The position numbers and the translations under genes were made by a program. The notes under the pieces were generated by a model. It made no database searches, was not told where the DNA came from, and saw nothing but the letters and a program-made list of their open reading frames with translations. DNA of 64,000 bases from Paraburkholderia caffeinilytica (GTDB lineage Bacteria > Pseudomonadota > Gammaproteobacteria > Burkholderiales > Burkholderiaceae), in contig NZ_CP031466.1 of assembly GCF_003368325.1 (NCBI RefSeq), forward strand, positions 682,001-746,000. The letters are read 5' to 3'. Shown here in pieces: positions 1 through 9,077 of the stretch (the stretch's first letter is position 1; every line of letters begins with the position of its first letter).

Positions 1-381
1 GGTGGCGCCGTACGCAACGCCGATCAGCCCCGACACCAGCGTGCCGAGCAGGCCGACTTCCAGCGACACGCGCCCGCCTTGCAGCGTGCGCGCGAGCAGG
101 TCGCGGCCGAGTTCGTCGGTGCCGAACCAGTGCATGTTTTGCAGCGTCGGCGCGAGGCTGATCGCGCTCCAGTCGCTGTCGATCGGGTTGTTCGGCAGGA
201 ACCACGGACCGGCCACGCAGGCAATCACGATCAGCAGCAAGACGACAAAGCCAGTGAAGGCCGCGCGGTTGCGCACGAAGCGCGCGGCAGCCGTGGCGAG
301 CGGGCCGCGCGAACGCGGTGCGTTGGCAATGGCCGCAAGCGGATCGAGCGCCGCGGCAGTCGTTTGGAATGAGCGGGCCAT
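1..381 (-). CDS. oppC: Oligopeptide ABC transporter permease OppC (N-terminal part, cut by window edge)
   Basis: Inner-membrane permease of a peptide importer that would pair with OppB. Only the first 127 codons are inside the window. The start is the ATG complementary to 379-381, three bases after the oppB stop, so the two are co-transcribed. Visible parts are a cytoplasmic N-terminus of about 40 residues, a first membrane helix rich in V, L and I, and the family motif HWFGTDELGRDLL, typical of OppC/DppC N-terminal domains. Membership of the OppC/DppC family is clear. Opp rather than Dpp is inferred from the OppA-like binding protein in the same operon. Confidence 0.9.
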   Translation of the reverse strand, partial: MARSFQTTAAALDPLAAIANAPRSRGPLATAAARFVRNRAAFTGFVVLLLIVIACVAGPWFLPNNPIDSDWSAISLAPTLQNMHWFGTDELGRDLLARTLQGGRVSLEVGLLGTLVSGLIGVAYGAT

Positions 382-384
382 GGA

Positions 385-1323
385 TCAGTACCGGATGCGC
401 GGATCGAGCCATGCATACGCGAGGTCGACCAGCAGATTGAACAGCACGGCGACGGCGGTCGTCAGCACGACGAGGCCGAGCACGAGGGTGTAGTCGCGAT
501 TGATCGCGCCGTTGACGACCAGCTGGCCGAGACCCGGCAGCGCGAACACCGATTCGGTGACCACGGCCGCGGTGATCGACGAGATACAGATCGAGCCAAG
601 CAGCGACACGACGGGCATCAGCGCGGGCTTCATCGCGTGGCGCAACACGATCGTGCGGCCCGGCAGACCCTTGGCGCGCGCGGTGCGGATGAAGTTGCCC
701 GACAGCACTTCGATCATGCTGCCGCGCATCACGCGCGCGATCCCGGCGACGTTGATGATGACGAGCAGCACGATCGGCAGGACGCGATAGCGCCACTCGC
801 CTTCGCCCCAACCGCCGGCCGGCAGCCAGCCGTGGCCTTCGGAAGTCTTCAGCAGGATCGCGAAGACCCACACCAGCACCGGCCCGAGCACGAACGGCGG
901 CACCACGTTGCCGATATTGCCGAGCACCATCACGAAGTGATCGATGAAGCGGTCTCGTCGCACTGCGGCGAGCGTGCCGAGCGTGACGCCGATCACCAGC
1001 GCGATCGGCACCGACACGCCGCCCACCCCGAGGCTCACCGGCAACGCCTTCCACACCAGGTCGTTGACCGACCAGTCGGCGTAACGGAACGACGGACCGA
1101 GATCGCCGTGCAGTAACGAGCCGAGATAGTGGAGGTACTGCAGCCACAGCGGTTCGTCGAGGTGATACTTGGCGTTGAGGTTCGCGAGCACGGCCGCCGA
1201 CAGGTGTTTCTCCGTGTCGAACGGCCCGCCCGGGGTGAGGTGCAGCAGCAGATAGCACGCGGTGATCACGGCGAGAATCGTCGGGATCGCCCAGAGCGTG
1301 CGGCGCAGCGTGTAAGCCAGCAT
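385..1323 (-). CDS. oppB: Oligopeptide ABC transporter permease OppB
   Basis: Inner-membrane permease, 312 aa, the usual OppB/DppB length. It begins MLAYTLRRTLWAIPTIL, the standard first helix, and has the LTPGGPFD segment, the periplasmic LHGDLGPSFRY segment, and the EAA-type cytoplasmic loop (RTARAKGLPGRTIVLRHA) that contacts the ATPase. It ends with the common WLDPRIRY tail. A GGGAGC ribosome site precedes the ATG. The gene lies 16 bases after oppA and 3 bases before oppC, so it sits in the middle of an oppA-oppB-oppC operon; ATPase genes would lie beyond the left edge. Confidence 0.93.
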   Translation of the reverse strand: MLAYTLRRTLWAIPTILAVITACYLLLHLTPGGPFDTEKHLSAAVLANLNAKYHLDEPLWLQYLHYLGSLLHGDLGPSFRYADWSVNDLVWKALPVSLGVGGVSVPIALVIGVTLGTLAAVRRDRFIDHFVMVLGNIGNVVPPFVLGPVLVWVFAILLKTSEGHGWLPAGGWGEGEWRYRVLPIVLLVIINVAGIARVMRGSMIEVLSGNFIRTARAKGLPGRTIVLRHAMKPALMPVVSLLGSICISSITAAVVTESVFALPGLGQLVVNGAINRDYTLVLGLVVLTTAVAVLFNLLVDLAYAWLDPRIRY

Positions 1324-1339
1324 GACGGTGCTCCCGCGC

Positions 1340-2956
1340 TTAGTGCTTGATCAGATACATGTCTTGCGTGGCGCGCTGGTCGACGTAATTGGTCGACGTG
1401 TAGCCGCCGACATACGGCTTGACCAGCCGGTCCGCCGAGTACTGGAAGAGCGACACCAGCGGGTAGTCGTTCATGGCCAGATCGTGCGCCTGCGTGAGCA
1501 GGGCGGTGCGCTTCGCGTCGTCGAGCTGCTGGTTGCCTTCGTCGACCAGCTTGTCGACCTGCGGGTTGCAGTAGCGCTGATCGTTCTGCACGCTGTTGCA
1601 GCGTATCAGGTCGAAAAACGAGTTGGCGTCGTTGTAGTCGACAAACCAGCCGTCGCGCGAGGCCTGCACCTTGCCGTCGTGGCGTTGCTTGAGCAGTACC
1701 TTGTATTCGACGTTTTCGAGCCTTGCGGTCACGCCGAGCTTGGTGCGCCATTCCGAGGTGGCAAACAGCGCGACCTTCTTGTGCAGGTCGTTGGTGTTGT
1801 AGGTGAGCGTGAACGTCAGCGGCTTCGCGTCCGAATAGCCGGCGGCTTTCAGAAGATTGCGCGCGTAGTCGACACGCTTCGCCATCGGCCAGCTTGCCCA
1901 CTCAGGCGTGAAGACGTTCGCGCCTTCCGTGCCCTTGGCGATCAGGCCGTACATCGGCACTTCGCCGTCGGCCGTCAGGCGCTTGGTCAGCAGGTCGCGG
2001 TCCAGCACCATCGCCAGCGCCTGGCGCACGCGCTTGTCCTTGAACGCCGGGTCGTCGTTGTTCAGGCTGTAGTAATAAGTGGCGATCTGCAGGCCGGTTT
2101 TCAGTTCGGAGCCGAACTGCCTGCTGACTTGCGCGTAGATGCCGGACGGAATCGAATAGGTGTAGTCGAACTGGCCGGCCTGGTACATGCGCATTGCCGT
2201 TTCGTCGTTTTCGATCGGCAAATAGGTCACTTTCGTGATCACGACCTTGGCGGCGTTCCAGTATGTGCTGCTTTTGGATGCGACCAGGCGGTTGCTCGGC
2301 TGCCAGTCGGTCAGCACATACGGGCCGTTACCGACGAAGTTGCCAGGCCGGGTCCAGTCGGCGCCGAATTTGGCGACGGTCTCACGATTGACCGGGACCA
2401 TGGCCGGCATGGCGGTCAGTTGCGGGAAGAAGGCGGCGGGCACTTCGGTGGTGACTTCGAGCGTGTACGGATCGACGGCGCGCACAGCGAGGCTCGAGAG
2501 CGGCGCCTTGCCGGCGAGGATCGCCTTGGCGTTCTTCACGAACTCGAGCAGTATCGTGTATTTCGAACCTGTCTTCGGATCGAGCACGCGTTGCCATGCA
2601 TAGACGAAATCAGCCGCCGTGACTGGCTGGCCGTTGCTCCAGCGTGCGTCGTGACGCAGCTTGAAAACCCACGTAGTCGGACCGGTGCGCGTCCACGATT
2701 GCGCGACGCCCGGCACGATCGCGCCGGCCGCGTCGATTCGCGTCAGACCTTCGAACATGTCGAGTGCGATCGTGTCGCCGGTCCAGGACTCGATATGCGC
2801 GGGGTCGAGCGACTCGGTTTCGGACGGGACCTGGCGGGTCATCTCCTGGCTGGCAGCAAGCGTGACACCGGCGGGCACCGTGACGGCGAAGGCGGAGGGC
2901 TGAAACGTAAGGACGAGCGCGGTCAGCGCCGTCGCGTAGGCGAGCGGGGTTTTCAT
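1340..2956 (-). CDS. oppA: Periplasmic oligopeptide-binding protein OppA
   Basis: Solute-binding protein (SBP family 5), 538 aa. It has a Sec signal peptide (MKTPLAYATALTALVLTFQP, cut near SAFA) and then the family signatures SLDPAHIE, FEGLTRI, PGVAQSW, LRHDARWSNG and VTAADFVYAWQR. The stretch through GNGPYVLTDW and TYLPIENDET closely follows E. coli-type OppA, which favours oligopeptides over dipeptides or nickel as ligand. It is the first gene of the operon, followed 16 bases later by oppB. No strong Shine-Dalgarno is visible before the ATG. The XRE-cupin regulator 181 bases upstream is the obvious candidate controller. Confidence 0.92.
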   Translation of the reverse strand: MKTPLAYATALTALVLTFQPSAFAVTVPAGVTLAASQEMTRQVPSETESLDPAHIESWTGDTIALDMFEGLTRIDAAGAIVPGVAQSWTRTGPTTWVFKLRHDARWSNGQPVTAADFVYAWQRVLDPKTGSKYTILLEFVKNAKAILAGKAPLSSLAVRAVDPYTLEVTTEVPAAFFPQLTAMPAMVPVNRETVAKFGADWTRPGNFVGNGPYVLTDWQPSNRLVASKSSTYWNAAKVVITKVTYLPIENDETAMRMYQAGQFDYTYSIPSGIYAQVSRQFGSELKTGLQIATYYYSLNNDDPAFKDKRVRQALAMVLDRDLLTKRLTADGEVPMYGLIAKGTEGANVFTPEWASWPMAKRVDYARNLLKAAGYSDAKPLTFTLTYNTNDLHKKVALFATSEWRTKLGVTARLENVEYKVLLKQRHDGKVQASRDGWFVDYNDANSFFDLIRCNSVQNDQRYCNPQVDKLVDEGNQQLDDAKRTALLTQAHDLAMNDYPLVSLFQYSADRLVKPYVGGYTSTNYVDQRATQDMYLIKH

Positions 2957-3137
2957 CGGTTGAGATCGCAGGAAAAGTCGAGAGAGGAACGCGCTGGCGC
3001 CAGAGCGCCCGGTTATCCGCGGTGCTCGGGCCGGGGCGGCCCTTGTTGCCCGTGCTTGTTGCGCGGCATGCAGGATTCCTTACATTTCGTAATGCAGGCA
3101 AACCCTGGCCGGATCAACCGGAAAAGGCGCCCGCTTC

Positions 3138-3710
3138 TTAGAACAGTCTCGGTGTGCCCACCCAGACGACTACCGATTCCTTGCGCGCGGTATTCACCCA
3201 GCTGTGCGGCACCGTCGATTCGTAATGCGCGCTGTCTCCCGCATGCAACACGAACGTCTTGCCTTCCAGCGTCAACGACACTTCGCCGTCGATCACATAA
3301 ACAAACTCTTCCCCGGCATGCGTGGTCACTTCGGAGCGTTTCTGCCCGGGCGGCATCCTCACGAGGATCGCTTCGAGCTGACGGCCGCCCGTCAGATTGG
3401 TCAGCCGTGCAAACAGATTGGCCGAGTCCGCAAAACCGAAAAACTTCAACTGATCGCCGCGGCACACCGAGCGTTCTTCGCTTGGCGTGTCGACGAAATA
3501 CTGCACCGTCACCCCGAGTGCGTGGGCAATCCCGGCCAGCGAAGTGATGGACGGTGACGCCAGCCCCCGTTCGACTTGCGACAGAAACGGCTTGGAAATG
3601 CCTGCCGCGGTTGCCGTGTCGTCCAGCGTGCGCTTGAGCCGTTGCCGCAGCGCGCGGATCTTACTGCCGAGTTCGAGTGCCGGATTCGTCTTTTGAATTG
3701 TCGTGACCAT
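3138..3710 (-). CDS. XRE-family transcriptional regulator with C-terminal cupin
   Basis: 190 aa. Residues about 15-70 form an XRE helix-turn-helix (SKPFLSQVERGLASPSITSL), and residues about 110-187 form a cupin sensor domain (THAGEEFVYVIDGEVSLTL). This PuuR-like architecture usually senses a small ligand such as a polyamine or amino acid and represses linked transport genes. It reads in the same direction as oppA, with 181 bases between. The ATG at 3710 lacks a Shine-Dalgarno; the bases just upstream read TTTCCTCCTGCT on the coding strand, so the SD-like AGGAGG lies on the opposite strand. Translation could be leaderless or weak. Ligand and targets are not visible. Confidence 0.85.
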   Translation of the reverse strand: MVTTIQKTNPALELGSKIRALRQRLKRTLDDTATAAGISKPFLSQVERGLASPSITSLAGIAHALGVTVQYFVDTPSEERSVCRGDQLKFFGFADSANLFARLTNLTGGRQLEAILVRMPPGQKRSEVTTHAGEEFVYVIDGEVSLTLEGKTFVLHAGDSAHYESTVPHSWVNTARKESVVVWVGTPRLF

Positions 3711-3739
3711 AGCAGGAGGAAATTAGCCCGTCAAAATTT

Positions 3740-3766
3740 GTTTGATATAAGTAAATATGGTTTGAT
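3740..3766. promoter_or_regulatory. Candidate operator: direct GTTTGAT repeats in an AT-rich patch
   Basis: Two identical GTTTGAT heptamers start at 3740 and 3760, one 20-base period apart, inside the only AT-rich patch upstream of the XRE-cupin gene. The spacing puts both copies on one DNA face. An autoregulatory operator overlapping the regulator promoter is inferred from position. Confidence 0.35.
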
Positions 3767-4675
3767 TGCGGTCCAGGCCGGGGTGGCGGGCCGTTCAGCG
3801 CCCGGTCGTGCAAGGGGCCGCATTTTCGAGACAACGCTCTATGTTGCCAGAACCGAAATTCTCATCAGCCGTTTTGACCGGTGATCGGCCAGAAACTGAA
3901 GGCGAATGCGGTAAAGAATTCTGTATGCACAAGGTATCCGGATTGGTGCAGGTTGAGTATCAGGAGACGTTAAAGGCATGACATCAAAGACTATTTTCAG
4001 TCACACGCGACTGCGCAACGAAGCCATATGGCATGTAAGAGCAGGTAATTGGGCTGGCATCAGTGAATTCCCTGAGTGACGGGCCGGGCTTCTGTTTGCA
4101 GAATCTGCCCCGCTTGGCGGATGGGCGCACGCGTTCGTATCGGACGCGACGCCGGCCGCCGTTTTTCATTCCGCGCGCAGCGATCCTGCGCGGCGGAGCA
4201 TTGTTCGGCGCGTTCCATCAGAACGCTGGCCGGCATGAGGATATGACTATCACTGCCGATTTTTCCCGCCGCGGGTTTCGTGCTCGCCGCCCGGCGCGGC
4301 CGCCATCCGCCGCTCGCCGTCCGCCGGATGGCGGTTCCGCACCATGCTTTATCATTGAGCCCGTTCCGCTTGCCGGAACTTGCCGGACCCCGAGCCCGAT
4401 GTGGCGCAGCGCTCCCCAAGAGCGCTTCCTTCGGGGCGTCCCGCGTGGCGGGCCTCCATCCTATCCCCTGGTTTTTCCGCTGATGCACGCGCCTCGCTTT
4501 GCAGCCTGGTTTGCAAATGAGCGCGCACGCGAACGTGTAGACGAAATGCCGCTGACCAGGCACATGCCGATGCGTGTGTGCGTCGTGCGTGCTCCGTCGA
4601 CCGTTGTCCCAGATCCAGTTTTTCGCGGCGCGTGGCCGGTCTACGCGCCGCTGCAACCGTAAGAACAAGAGGTAC
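3767..4675. other. Long intergenic region, no convincing gene
   Basis: About 900 bases between the regulator and the peptide transporter. Open frames exist on both strands around 4060-4690, but their translations are low-complexity arginine/alanine/proline sequence with no recognisable domain. A 10-bp inverted repeat (4300-4309 with 4325-4334, CCGCCATCCG) could form a stem in the leader of the transporter mRNA. Otherwise I see nothing. Confidence 0.5.
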
Positions 4676-6220
4676 ATGATGAATTCATCCAATCCGCGCG
4701 GCGCACCGGTCTCGCAGACCCGTTCGTTCTCGACGGTCTTTCTGATCGAGATGTGGGAGCGCTTTGGCTACTACGGGATGGCCGCGCTGCTGGTCCTGTT
4801 CATGATCGACAAACTGCACTTCACCGACAGCCACGCCACCCTCACGTGGGGCGCGTTCACGGCGCTGGTGTACGCATCGCCGTCGATCGGCGGCTGGATC
4901 GGCGACAAGATTCTCGGCGCGCGCCGCACGATGATCTTCGGCGCCGGCGTGCTGGCGGCCGGCTATTTCATGCTGGCGCTGCCCAACGAGCAATTGAGCT
5001 ACATGTACGCGTCGCTCGGCGTGATCGTGGTGGGCAACGGGCTGTTCAAGGCGAACGCCGCGAACCTCGTGCGCCGCATTTATGAAGGTGACGACGCGCG
5101 CATCGACAGCGCATTCACGATCTACTACATGGCGGTCAACATCGGCTCGACGGCGTCGATGCTCGCGACGCCGTGGATCAAGGATCATTGGGGCTGGCAC
5201 ACGGCATTCGCGGTCTGCTGCGCGGGCATGCTGCTGTCGGTGCTGAACTACTTCATTATGTTTCGCACGCTCGCGCATATCGGCTCCGCGCCGGACGCCG
5301 CGCCGATCCGCTGGAAGCGCGTCGGCGCGGTCGCGCTGGGCGGGATCGTGCTCGGCACGGTCACGATGTTCGTGCTGCAGCACAAGGCGATCGCGGTGGC
5401 CTGCGTGTACACGGCGGGCGTGGCGATTCTGGCGATCTTCGGCTACATGCTGGTGAAGTGCGAACGCTCGGAACGCTCGGGTCTGGTTGCCGCGCTGATT
5501 CTGACCGCGCAGGTGATCCTGTTCTTCGTGTTCTATGTGCAGATGTCGACGTCGCTCACGCTGTTCGCGCTGCGCAACGTCGATCCGCGCTTCATGCTGT
5601 TCGGCGAGACGCTGTTCACGTGGAGCGCCGCGCAGTTCCAGGCGCTCAATCCCATCTGGATCATGTTGCTGAGCCCGGTGCTCGCACTGCTCTATACGAA
5701 GCTTGCGAAGAGCGGCAAGGACGTGCCGGTGGCGGTCAAATACGCGTTCGGCTTCGCGGTGGTGGCGGCCGGTTTCTTCGTGTATGCGGCGAGCGGCAAC
5801 TACGCGGTGAACGGGCGCGTCTCGTCGTGGTTCATGGTGGGCGGCTACGGCTTGTATTCGCTCGGCGAATTGCTGGTGAGCGGGCTCGGTCTCGCGATGA
5901 TCGCGCGCTACGTGCCGGCGCGGATGAGCGGCTTCATGATGGGCGCTTACTTCGTGGCAACCGGCGTGTCGCAGTATCTGGGCAGCGTGGTCGCGAATTT
6001 CGCGCAGATGCCGGCGGGCGATATGGACCCGCTCGAATCGTTGCCGCTGTACACCAAGCTGTTTACGGGCCTGGGCTGGCTCGCGGCAGTGGGGGCGCTG
6101 GTTGCCGTGCTGCTGTTGCCGATGATGCGCAAGCTCTCGCGTGAACATCAGCGCTGCAGCGACGAAGCGCGTGAAAACGCGCGGGAAGCCGCTGCATTGA
6201 ACGGGGTGGCGACGGAGTAA
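4676..6220 (+). CDS. POT-family proton-coupled di/tripeptide transporter
   Basis: 514 aa inner-membrane symporter of the POT/PTR (DtpA/DtpB) family, importing di- and tripeptides with protons. The proton-coupling signature EMWERFGYYG (ExxERFxYYG) occurs about 25 residues in, followed by around 14 hydrophobic helices. The start at 4676 (tandem ATGATG) follows AAGAGGT. A longer frame opening at 4574 adds an arginine-rich segment unlike the family and is rejected. With the opp operon this gives two peptide-uptake routes within 6 kb. A strong terminator hairpin follows 20 bases after the stop, so the gene is probably monocistronic. Confidence 0.93.
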   Translation: MMNSSNPRGAPVSQTRSFSTVFLIEMWERFGYYGMAALLVLFMIDKLHFTDSHATLTWGAFTALVYASPSIGGWIGDKILGARRTMIFGAGVLAAGYFMLALPNEQLSYMYASLGVIVVGNGLFKANAANLVRRIYEGDDARIDSAFTIYYMAVNIGSTASMLATPWIKDHWGWHTAFAVCCAGMLLSVLNYFIMFRTLAHIGSAPDAAPIRWKRVGAVALGGIVLGTVTMFVLQHKAIAVACVYTAGVAILAIFGYMLVKCERSERSGLVAALILTAQVILFFVFYVQMSTSLTLFALRNVDPRFMLFGETLFTWSAAQFQALNPIWIMLLSPVLALLYTKLAKSGKDVPVAVKYAFGFAVVAAGFFVYAASGNYAVNGRVSSWFMVGGYGLYSLGELLVSGLGLAMIARYVPARMSGFMMGAYFVATGVSQYLGSVVANFAQMPAGDMDPLESLPLYTKLFTGLGWLAAVGALVAVLLLPMMRKLSREHQRCSDEARENAREAAALNGVATE

Positions 6221-6240
6221 TCGCTCCTGGTGGCACAACA

Positions 6241-6278
6241 AAAATGGCGCGCCTCGTATTACAGAGGCGCGCCATTTT
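6241..6278. terminator. Rho-independent terminator, 15-bp stem
   Basis: Perfect 15-bp inverted repeat AAAATGGCGCGCCTC (6241-6255) with its complement at 6264-6278, loop of 8, flanked by A and T runs. It ends the peptide-transporter transcript and could work in both directions. Confidence 0.9.
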
Positions 6279-6380
6279 GCATTTTATGCCCGCTCCGATG
6301 GCGGCGACGGAGGTAAGCTTACGGTCGGCGTTGGTCTTTCGGAATAACCATTCCCCCGGATATTTTAGGTAACCACTCGG

Positions 6381-7859
6381 ATGGACATCCATATCGCGGT
6401 CGACGGCCGTCACGATCTGTCCGGACAGATCTACCGCCAGCTGCGTGCCGGCATACTCGAAGGGCGCCTCGCAGGCGGTACGCGCTTGCCTTCCACGCGC
6501 GATCTCGCCACGCAGTTGGGCGTTTCGCGCAAAACCACGCTCGACGCATTCGAACGCTTGCTCTCCGAAGGCTTTCTGAGCGCCCGCGCCGGTTCGGGCA
6601 CCTTCGTCGCCGATGGTCTGGAGCGGCTGCCGGTGGGGCGCTCATCGCATGCACTGGCCGGGGAGTCGGCACGCGAGCGGGTGAAGGCAAAGCAGAAAGC
6701 GGCGGCGCGCGCGCAGCCGCTGTGGGAGCAGATGCCCGAGACGCTGCCATTGCCGCGGCCCACGGTGGCCTCGCCGCACGATTTCGTCGGTGGCGCGACC
6801 GACAAATCGCTGTTCCCCTTCGACGTCTGGCGCCGTTGCGTGAACCACGCATTGCGTGTGCAGGCGCGCGGTCCCGGCACGTATCGCGAGGTGGCCGGCG
6901 AGCAGGAGTTGCGCCTCGCGATTTCGCGCTACCTGGCGTTCAACCGGGCGGTCGCGAGCAACTGGGACGATGTGATCGTCACGCAAGGCGCGCAGCACGC
7001 GCTCGATCTGATCGCGCGCATCACCTTGCGGCCCGGCGAAATCGCCGCGCTCGAAGACCCCGGCTATCCACCGGTTCAGGCGTGCTTCACGGCTACGGGC
7101 GCACGCGTGGTGCCGGTGCCGGTAGACGCCGAAGGCCTGATCGTGAGCAAGCTTCCGGACAAGGCGCGGCTCGTCTACGTGACGCCCTCGCATCAGTTCC
7201 CGCTCGGCATGGCGATGAGTCTGGAGCGGCGTGTCGAGTTGCTCGAATGGGCGCAGAAACGCGGCGCCGTGATCATCGAGGACGATTACGACTGCGAGTA
7301 CCGCTTCGAAGGCCGGCCGATGGAGCCGCTGAAAAGTCTCGACCGCGCCGGTCTGGTCGCTTACGTGGGCACGTTTTCGAAGACGATTTTTCCGGAGCTG
7401 CGGGTCGGCTATGTGGTGCCGCCGGCCTCCCTTTATAGTCCGCTTCTCAAGGCCCGCCAGATCGCCGACTGTCACGGCTGCACGCTCACGCAAACCGCGC
7501 TCGCGAACTTCATGCTCAATGGCGACTTCGCCAAACATCTGCGGCGCATGCACAAGACCTATGCGGAGCGCCGCGCGATGCTGCTGAAACATCTGCAGGG
7601 CGAGCTCGCCCCCTGGTTCGACCCGATCGTGCCGGCTGCCGGTATCCATATGGCGACGCGGCTGAGGGCGCCGTTGACCGAGGAGGCGCTGGTGAGCGCC
7701 GCGCGTGAGGCGTCGATCGGTTTGTATGGACTCGCGCCGTTTTATCGGCGCGCGAAGCCGCAGCCCGGCTTGATGTTCGGCTACGGCAGCATCGCTGTCG
7801 AACATATCGACGCGGCGCTGACGAGACTCGCCGACGTCATGCCGCGCCTCGTCCGCTGA
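6381..7859 (+). CDS. MocR/GabR-type regulator (GntR helix-turn-helix plus aminotransferase fold)
   Basis: 492 aa. Residues 1-78 are a GntR winged helix (LPSTRDLATQLGVSRKTTLD, ending GSGTFVADGL). A linker of about 60 residues leads to a fold-type I aminotransferase domain with the PLP-binding pattern intact: EDDYDCEYR near 300-308 and Lys334 in GTFSKTIFPEL. Such proteins bind PLP as an effector to control pyridoxine or amino-acid/GABA genes. No metabolic partner gene is adjacent, and the upstream peptide transporter is separated by a terminator, so the regulon is unknown. The gene ends 118 bases before its own terminator. Confidence 0.92.
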   Translation: MDIHIAVDGRHDLSGQIYRQLRAGILEGRLAGGTRLPSTRDLATQLGVSRKTTLDAFERLLSEGFLSARAGSGTFVADGLERLPVGRSSHALAGESARERVKAKQKAAARAQPLWEQMPETLPLPRPTVASPHDFVGGATDKSLFPFDVWRRCVNHALRVQARGPGTYREVAGEQELRLAISRYLAFNRAVASNWDDVIVTQGAQHALDLIARITLRPGEIAALEDPGYPPVQACFTATGARVVPVPVDAEGLIVSKLPDKARLVYVTPSHQFPLGMAMSLERRVELLEWAQKRGAVIIEDDYDCEYRFEGRPMEPLKSLDRAGLVAYVGTFSKTIFPELRVGYVVPPASLYSPLLKARQIADCHGCTLTQTALANFMLNGDFAKHLRRMHKTYAERRAMLLKHLQGELAPWFDPIVPAAGIHMATRLRAPLTEEALVSAAREASIGLYGLAPFYRRAKPQPGLMFGYGSIAVEHIDAALTRLADVMPRLVR

Positions 7860-7977
7860 CGATCCCAGGCCAGCACACATTCAAAACCAGGAGAGCGAGC
7901 ACGATCGGAAGCACGTCGGCCGGCCATGATCGTGAGGCGAAACGGTCGGCGATTTTCTGTCGCAAAATAACGTTAGC

Positions 7978-8018
7978 CGCCCCCTGCAGAGACTTTCGCT
8001 GCAGGGGGCGTGTTTTTT
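7978..8018 (+). terminator. Rho-independent terminator
   Basis: Perfect 12-bp stem CGCCCCCTGCAG (7978-7989) with 7999-8010, 9-base loop, followed by TGTTTTTT. It lies downstream of the MocR-type gene. Confidence 0.9.
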
Positions 8019-8370
8019 CCGCCGCGTGAATCGGCGTGGCGAGCGCGTCGGCGACCCATGGTTTTGCCATCGAGCCGCGATCCGACGACGATCGTCCGGC
8101 GCCGAAAGTGCCGTTTTTCAAGCATCGAAATGGCTTGTAACGCACGTTACGTGTTCGTGTTGCAGACCCGTCCGATACCTGTCGACGCACGTTTACCCGC
8201 TAAAACAAGGATCAAAATGTGTTGCGCAGTCTGCGCCGCGCAACAAACCTTCGCTGTTATACACAAAAGAGTCGCGCAAATCGTATTAGCGCTTGTAGAA
8301 TCCGGCGTTGAAGCGTGCGCATACCGTGTGCGCTTCGTGCAATTTACTGACCACTACAGGTAGGAGAAAC
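8019..8370. promoter_or_regulatory. Leader and promoter region of the HU-like gene
   Basis: About 350 bases without a convincing gene. Short AT-rich patches near 8200-8290 and the TAGGAG ribosome site at 8361-8366 indicate the upstream region of the HU-like gene. I could not pick a single convincing -35/-10 pair. Confidence 0.45.
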
Positions 8371-8823
8371 ATGCCGACTTCCGCAAAAAAGGTGGCCAAG
8401 AAGGCTGCTGCCCCGGTACCGACCAAGAAGGTTGCTGCAAAGAAAGTCCCTGCGAAGAAAGCCGTCGCAGCTAAGAAGGTCGCCGTGAAGGCGTCCAGCG
8501 CTCCGTCGCCGATCAAGGACACCTTCACGAAGGCCTCGCTGGCTGCACACGTCGCTGAACGCGCCGCTGTGGAACCGAAGACCGCCAAGGCTGTTCTGGC
8601 CGCGCTCGAAGACACGATCCTCGGCGCTGTGCACAAGAAGGGCGCTGGCGAATTCACGCTGTCGGGTCTTCTGAAAATCGTCGTGCAAGCTGTGCCGGCG
8701 AAGAAGAAGCGCTTCGGCAAAGACCCGTTCTCGGGCGAAGAGCGTTGGTTCCCGGCCAAGCCGGCTAGCGTGCGCATCAAGGCACGTCCGCTGAAGAAGC
8801 TGAAAGACGCAGCAGCAAGCTGA
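8371..8823 (+). CDS. HU-family nucleoid protein with lysine-rich histone H1-like N-terminal tail
   Basis: 150 aa. Residues 1-47 are a lysine/alanine/proline tail built from repeats such as KKVAAKKVPAKKAV, like eukaryotic H1 tails. Residues 48-150 are a recognisable HU/IHF core: helix pair, beta sheet, and a DNA-grasping arm of the pattern KKKRFGKDPFSGEERWFPAK. The start at 8371 follows TAGGAGAAAC; an in-frame start at 8308 would add an atypical leader. The protein should bind DNA as a dimer, with the tail adding non-specific phosphate contacts. Tailed HU proteins are known in Burkholderiales. Confidence 0.9.
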   Translation: MPTSAKKVAKKAAAPVPTKKVAAKKVPAKKAVAAKKVAVKASSAPSPIKDTFTKASLAAHVAERAAVEPKTAKAVLAALEDTILGAVHKKGAGEFTLSGLLKIVVQAVPAKKKRFGKDPFSGEERWFPAKPASVRIKARPLKKLKDAAAS

Positions 8824-8842
8824 TCGTGCATCACGCGTTGCC

Positions 8843-8957
8843 ACGGTTTTTAACGGTGGTCTTTTAGCCATGTGCTTCTGACCGCGCGTTTTTAGCCAGG
8901 CGTTTTTAACGGTGTGTTTTTAACCGTGCGCTTTAGTCGTGCGCTTTAGCCGTGGTT
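8843..8957 (+). repeat. Degenerate 13-16 base repeats rich in TTTTTAACGGTG
   Basis: After the HU stop about six imperfect units follow in a row (GTTTTTAACGGTG, GCGTTTTTAGCCA, GCGTTTTTAACGGTG, GTGTTTTTAACCGTG, GCGCTTTAGTCGTG, GCGCTTTAGCCGTG). They precede a strong terminator and so lie in the 3' untranslated region of the HU transcript. Their function is unknown. Confidence 0.6.
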
Positions 8958-8991
8958 AACGTTTGAGCCGACCCGCAGTGCGAGTTGTCCG

Positions 8992-9026
8992 AATCCCCGA
9001 GGATGAGAATCCTCGGGGATTTTTTT
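8992..9026 (+). terminator. Rho-independent terminator of the HU-like gene
   Basis: 13-bp perfect stem AATCCCCGAGGAT (8992-9004) with 9009-9021, GAGA tetraloop, followed by seven T. Confidence 0.92.
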
Positions 9027-9077
9027 ATGCGTGCCCGCCGTGGTCCTGGCGAACTCGCCGCCGCCCGCCGCCCGCCG

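Noticed and set aside
1322..3547. A 741-codon open frame on the plus strand opposite oppA and the XRE regulator
   Set aside because: Antisense to clear oppA and XRE genes; translation is arginine/valine-rich with no domain. High-GC antisense artefact.
4060..4692. Overlapping open frames on both strands upstream of the peptide transporter
   Set aside because: No ribosome site, low-complexity composition, no family resemblance.
4685..6241. A 518-codon minus-strand frame opposite the peptide transporter
   Set aside because: His/Arg-rich translation without domains, fully antisense to a POT-family gene.
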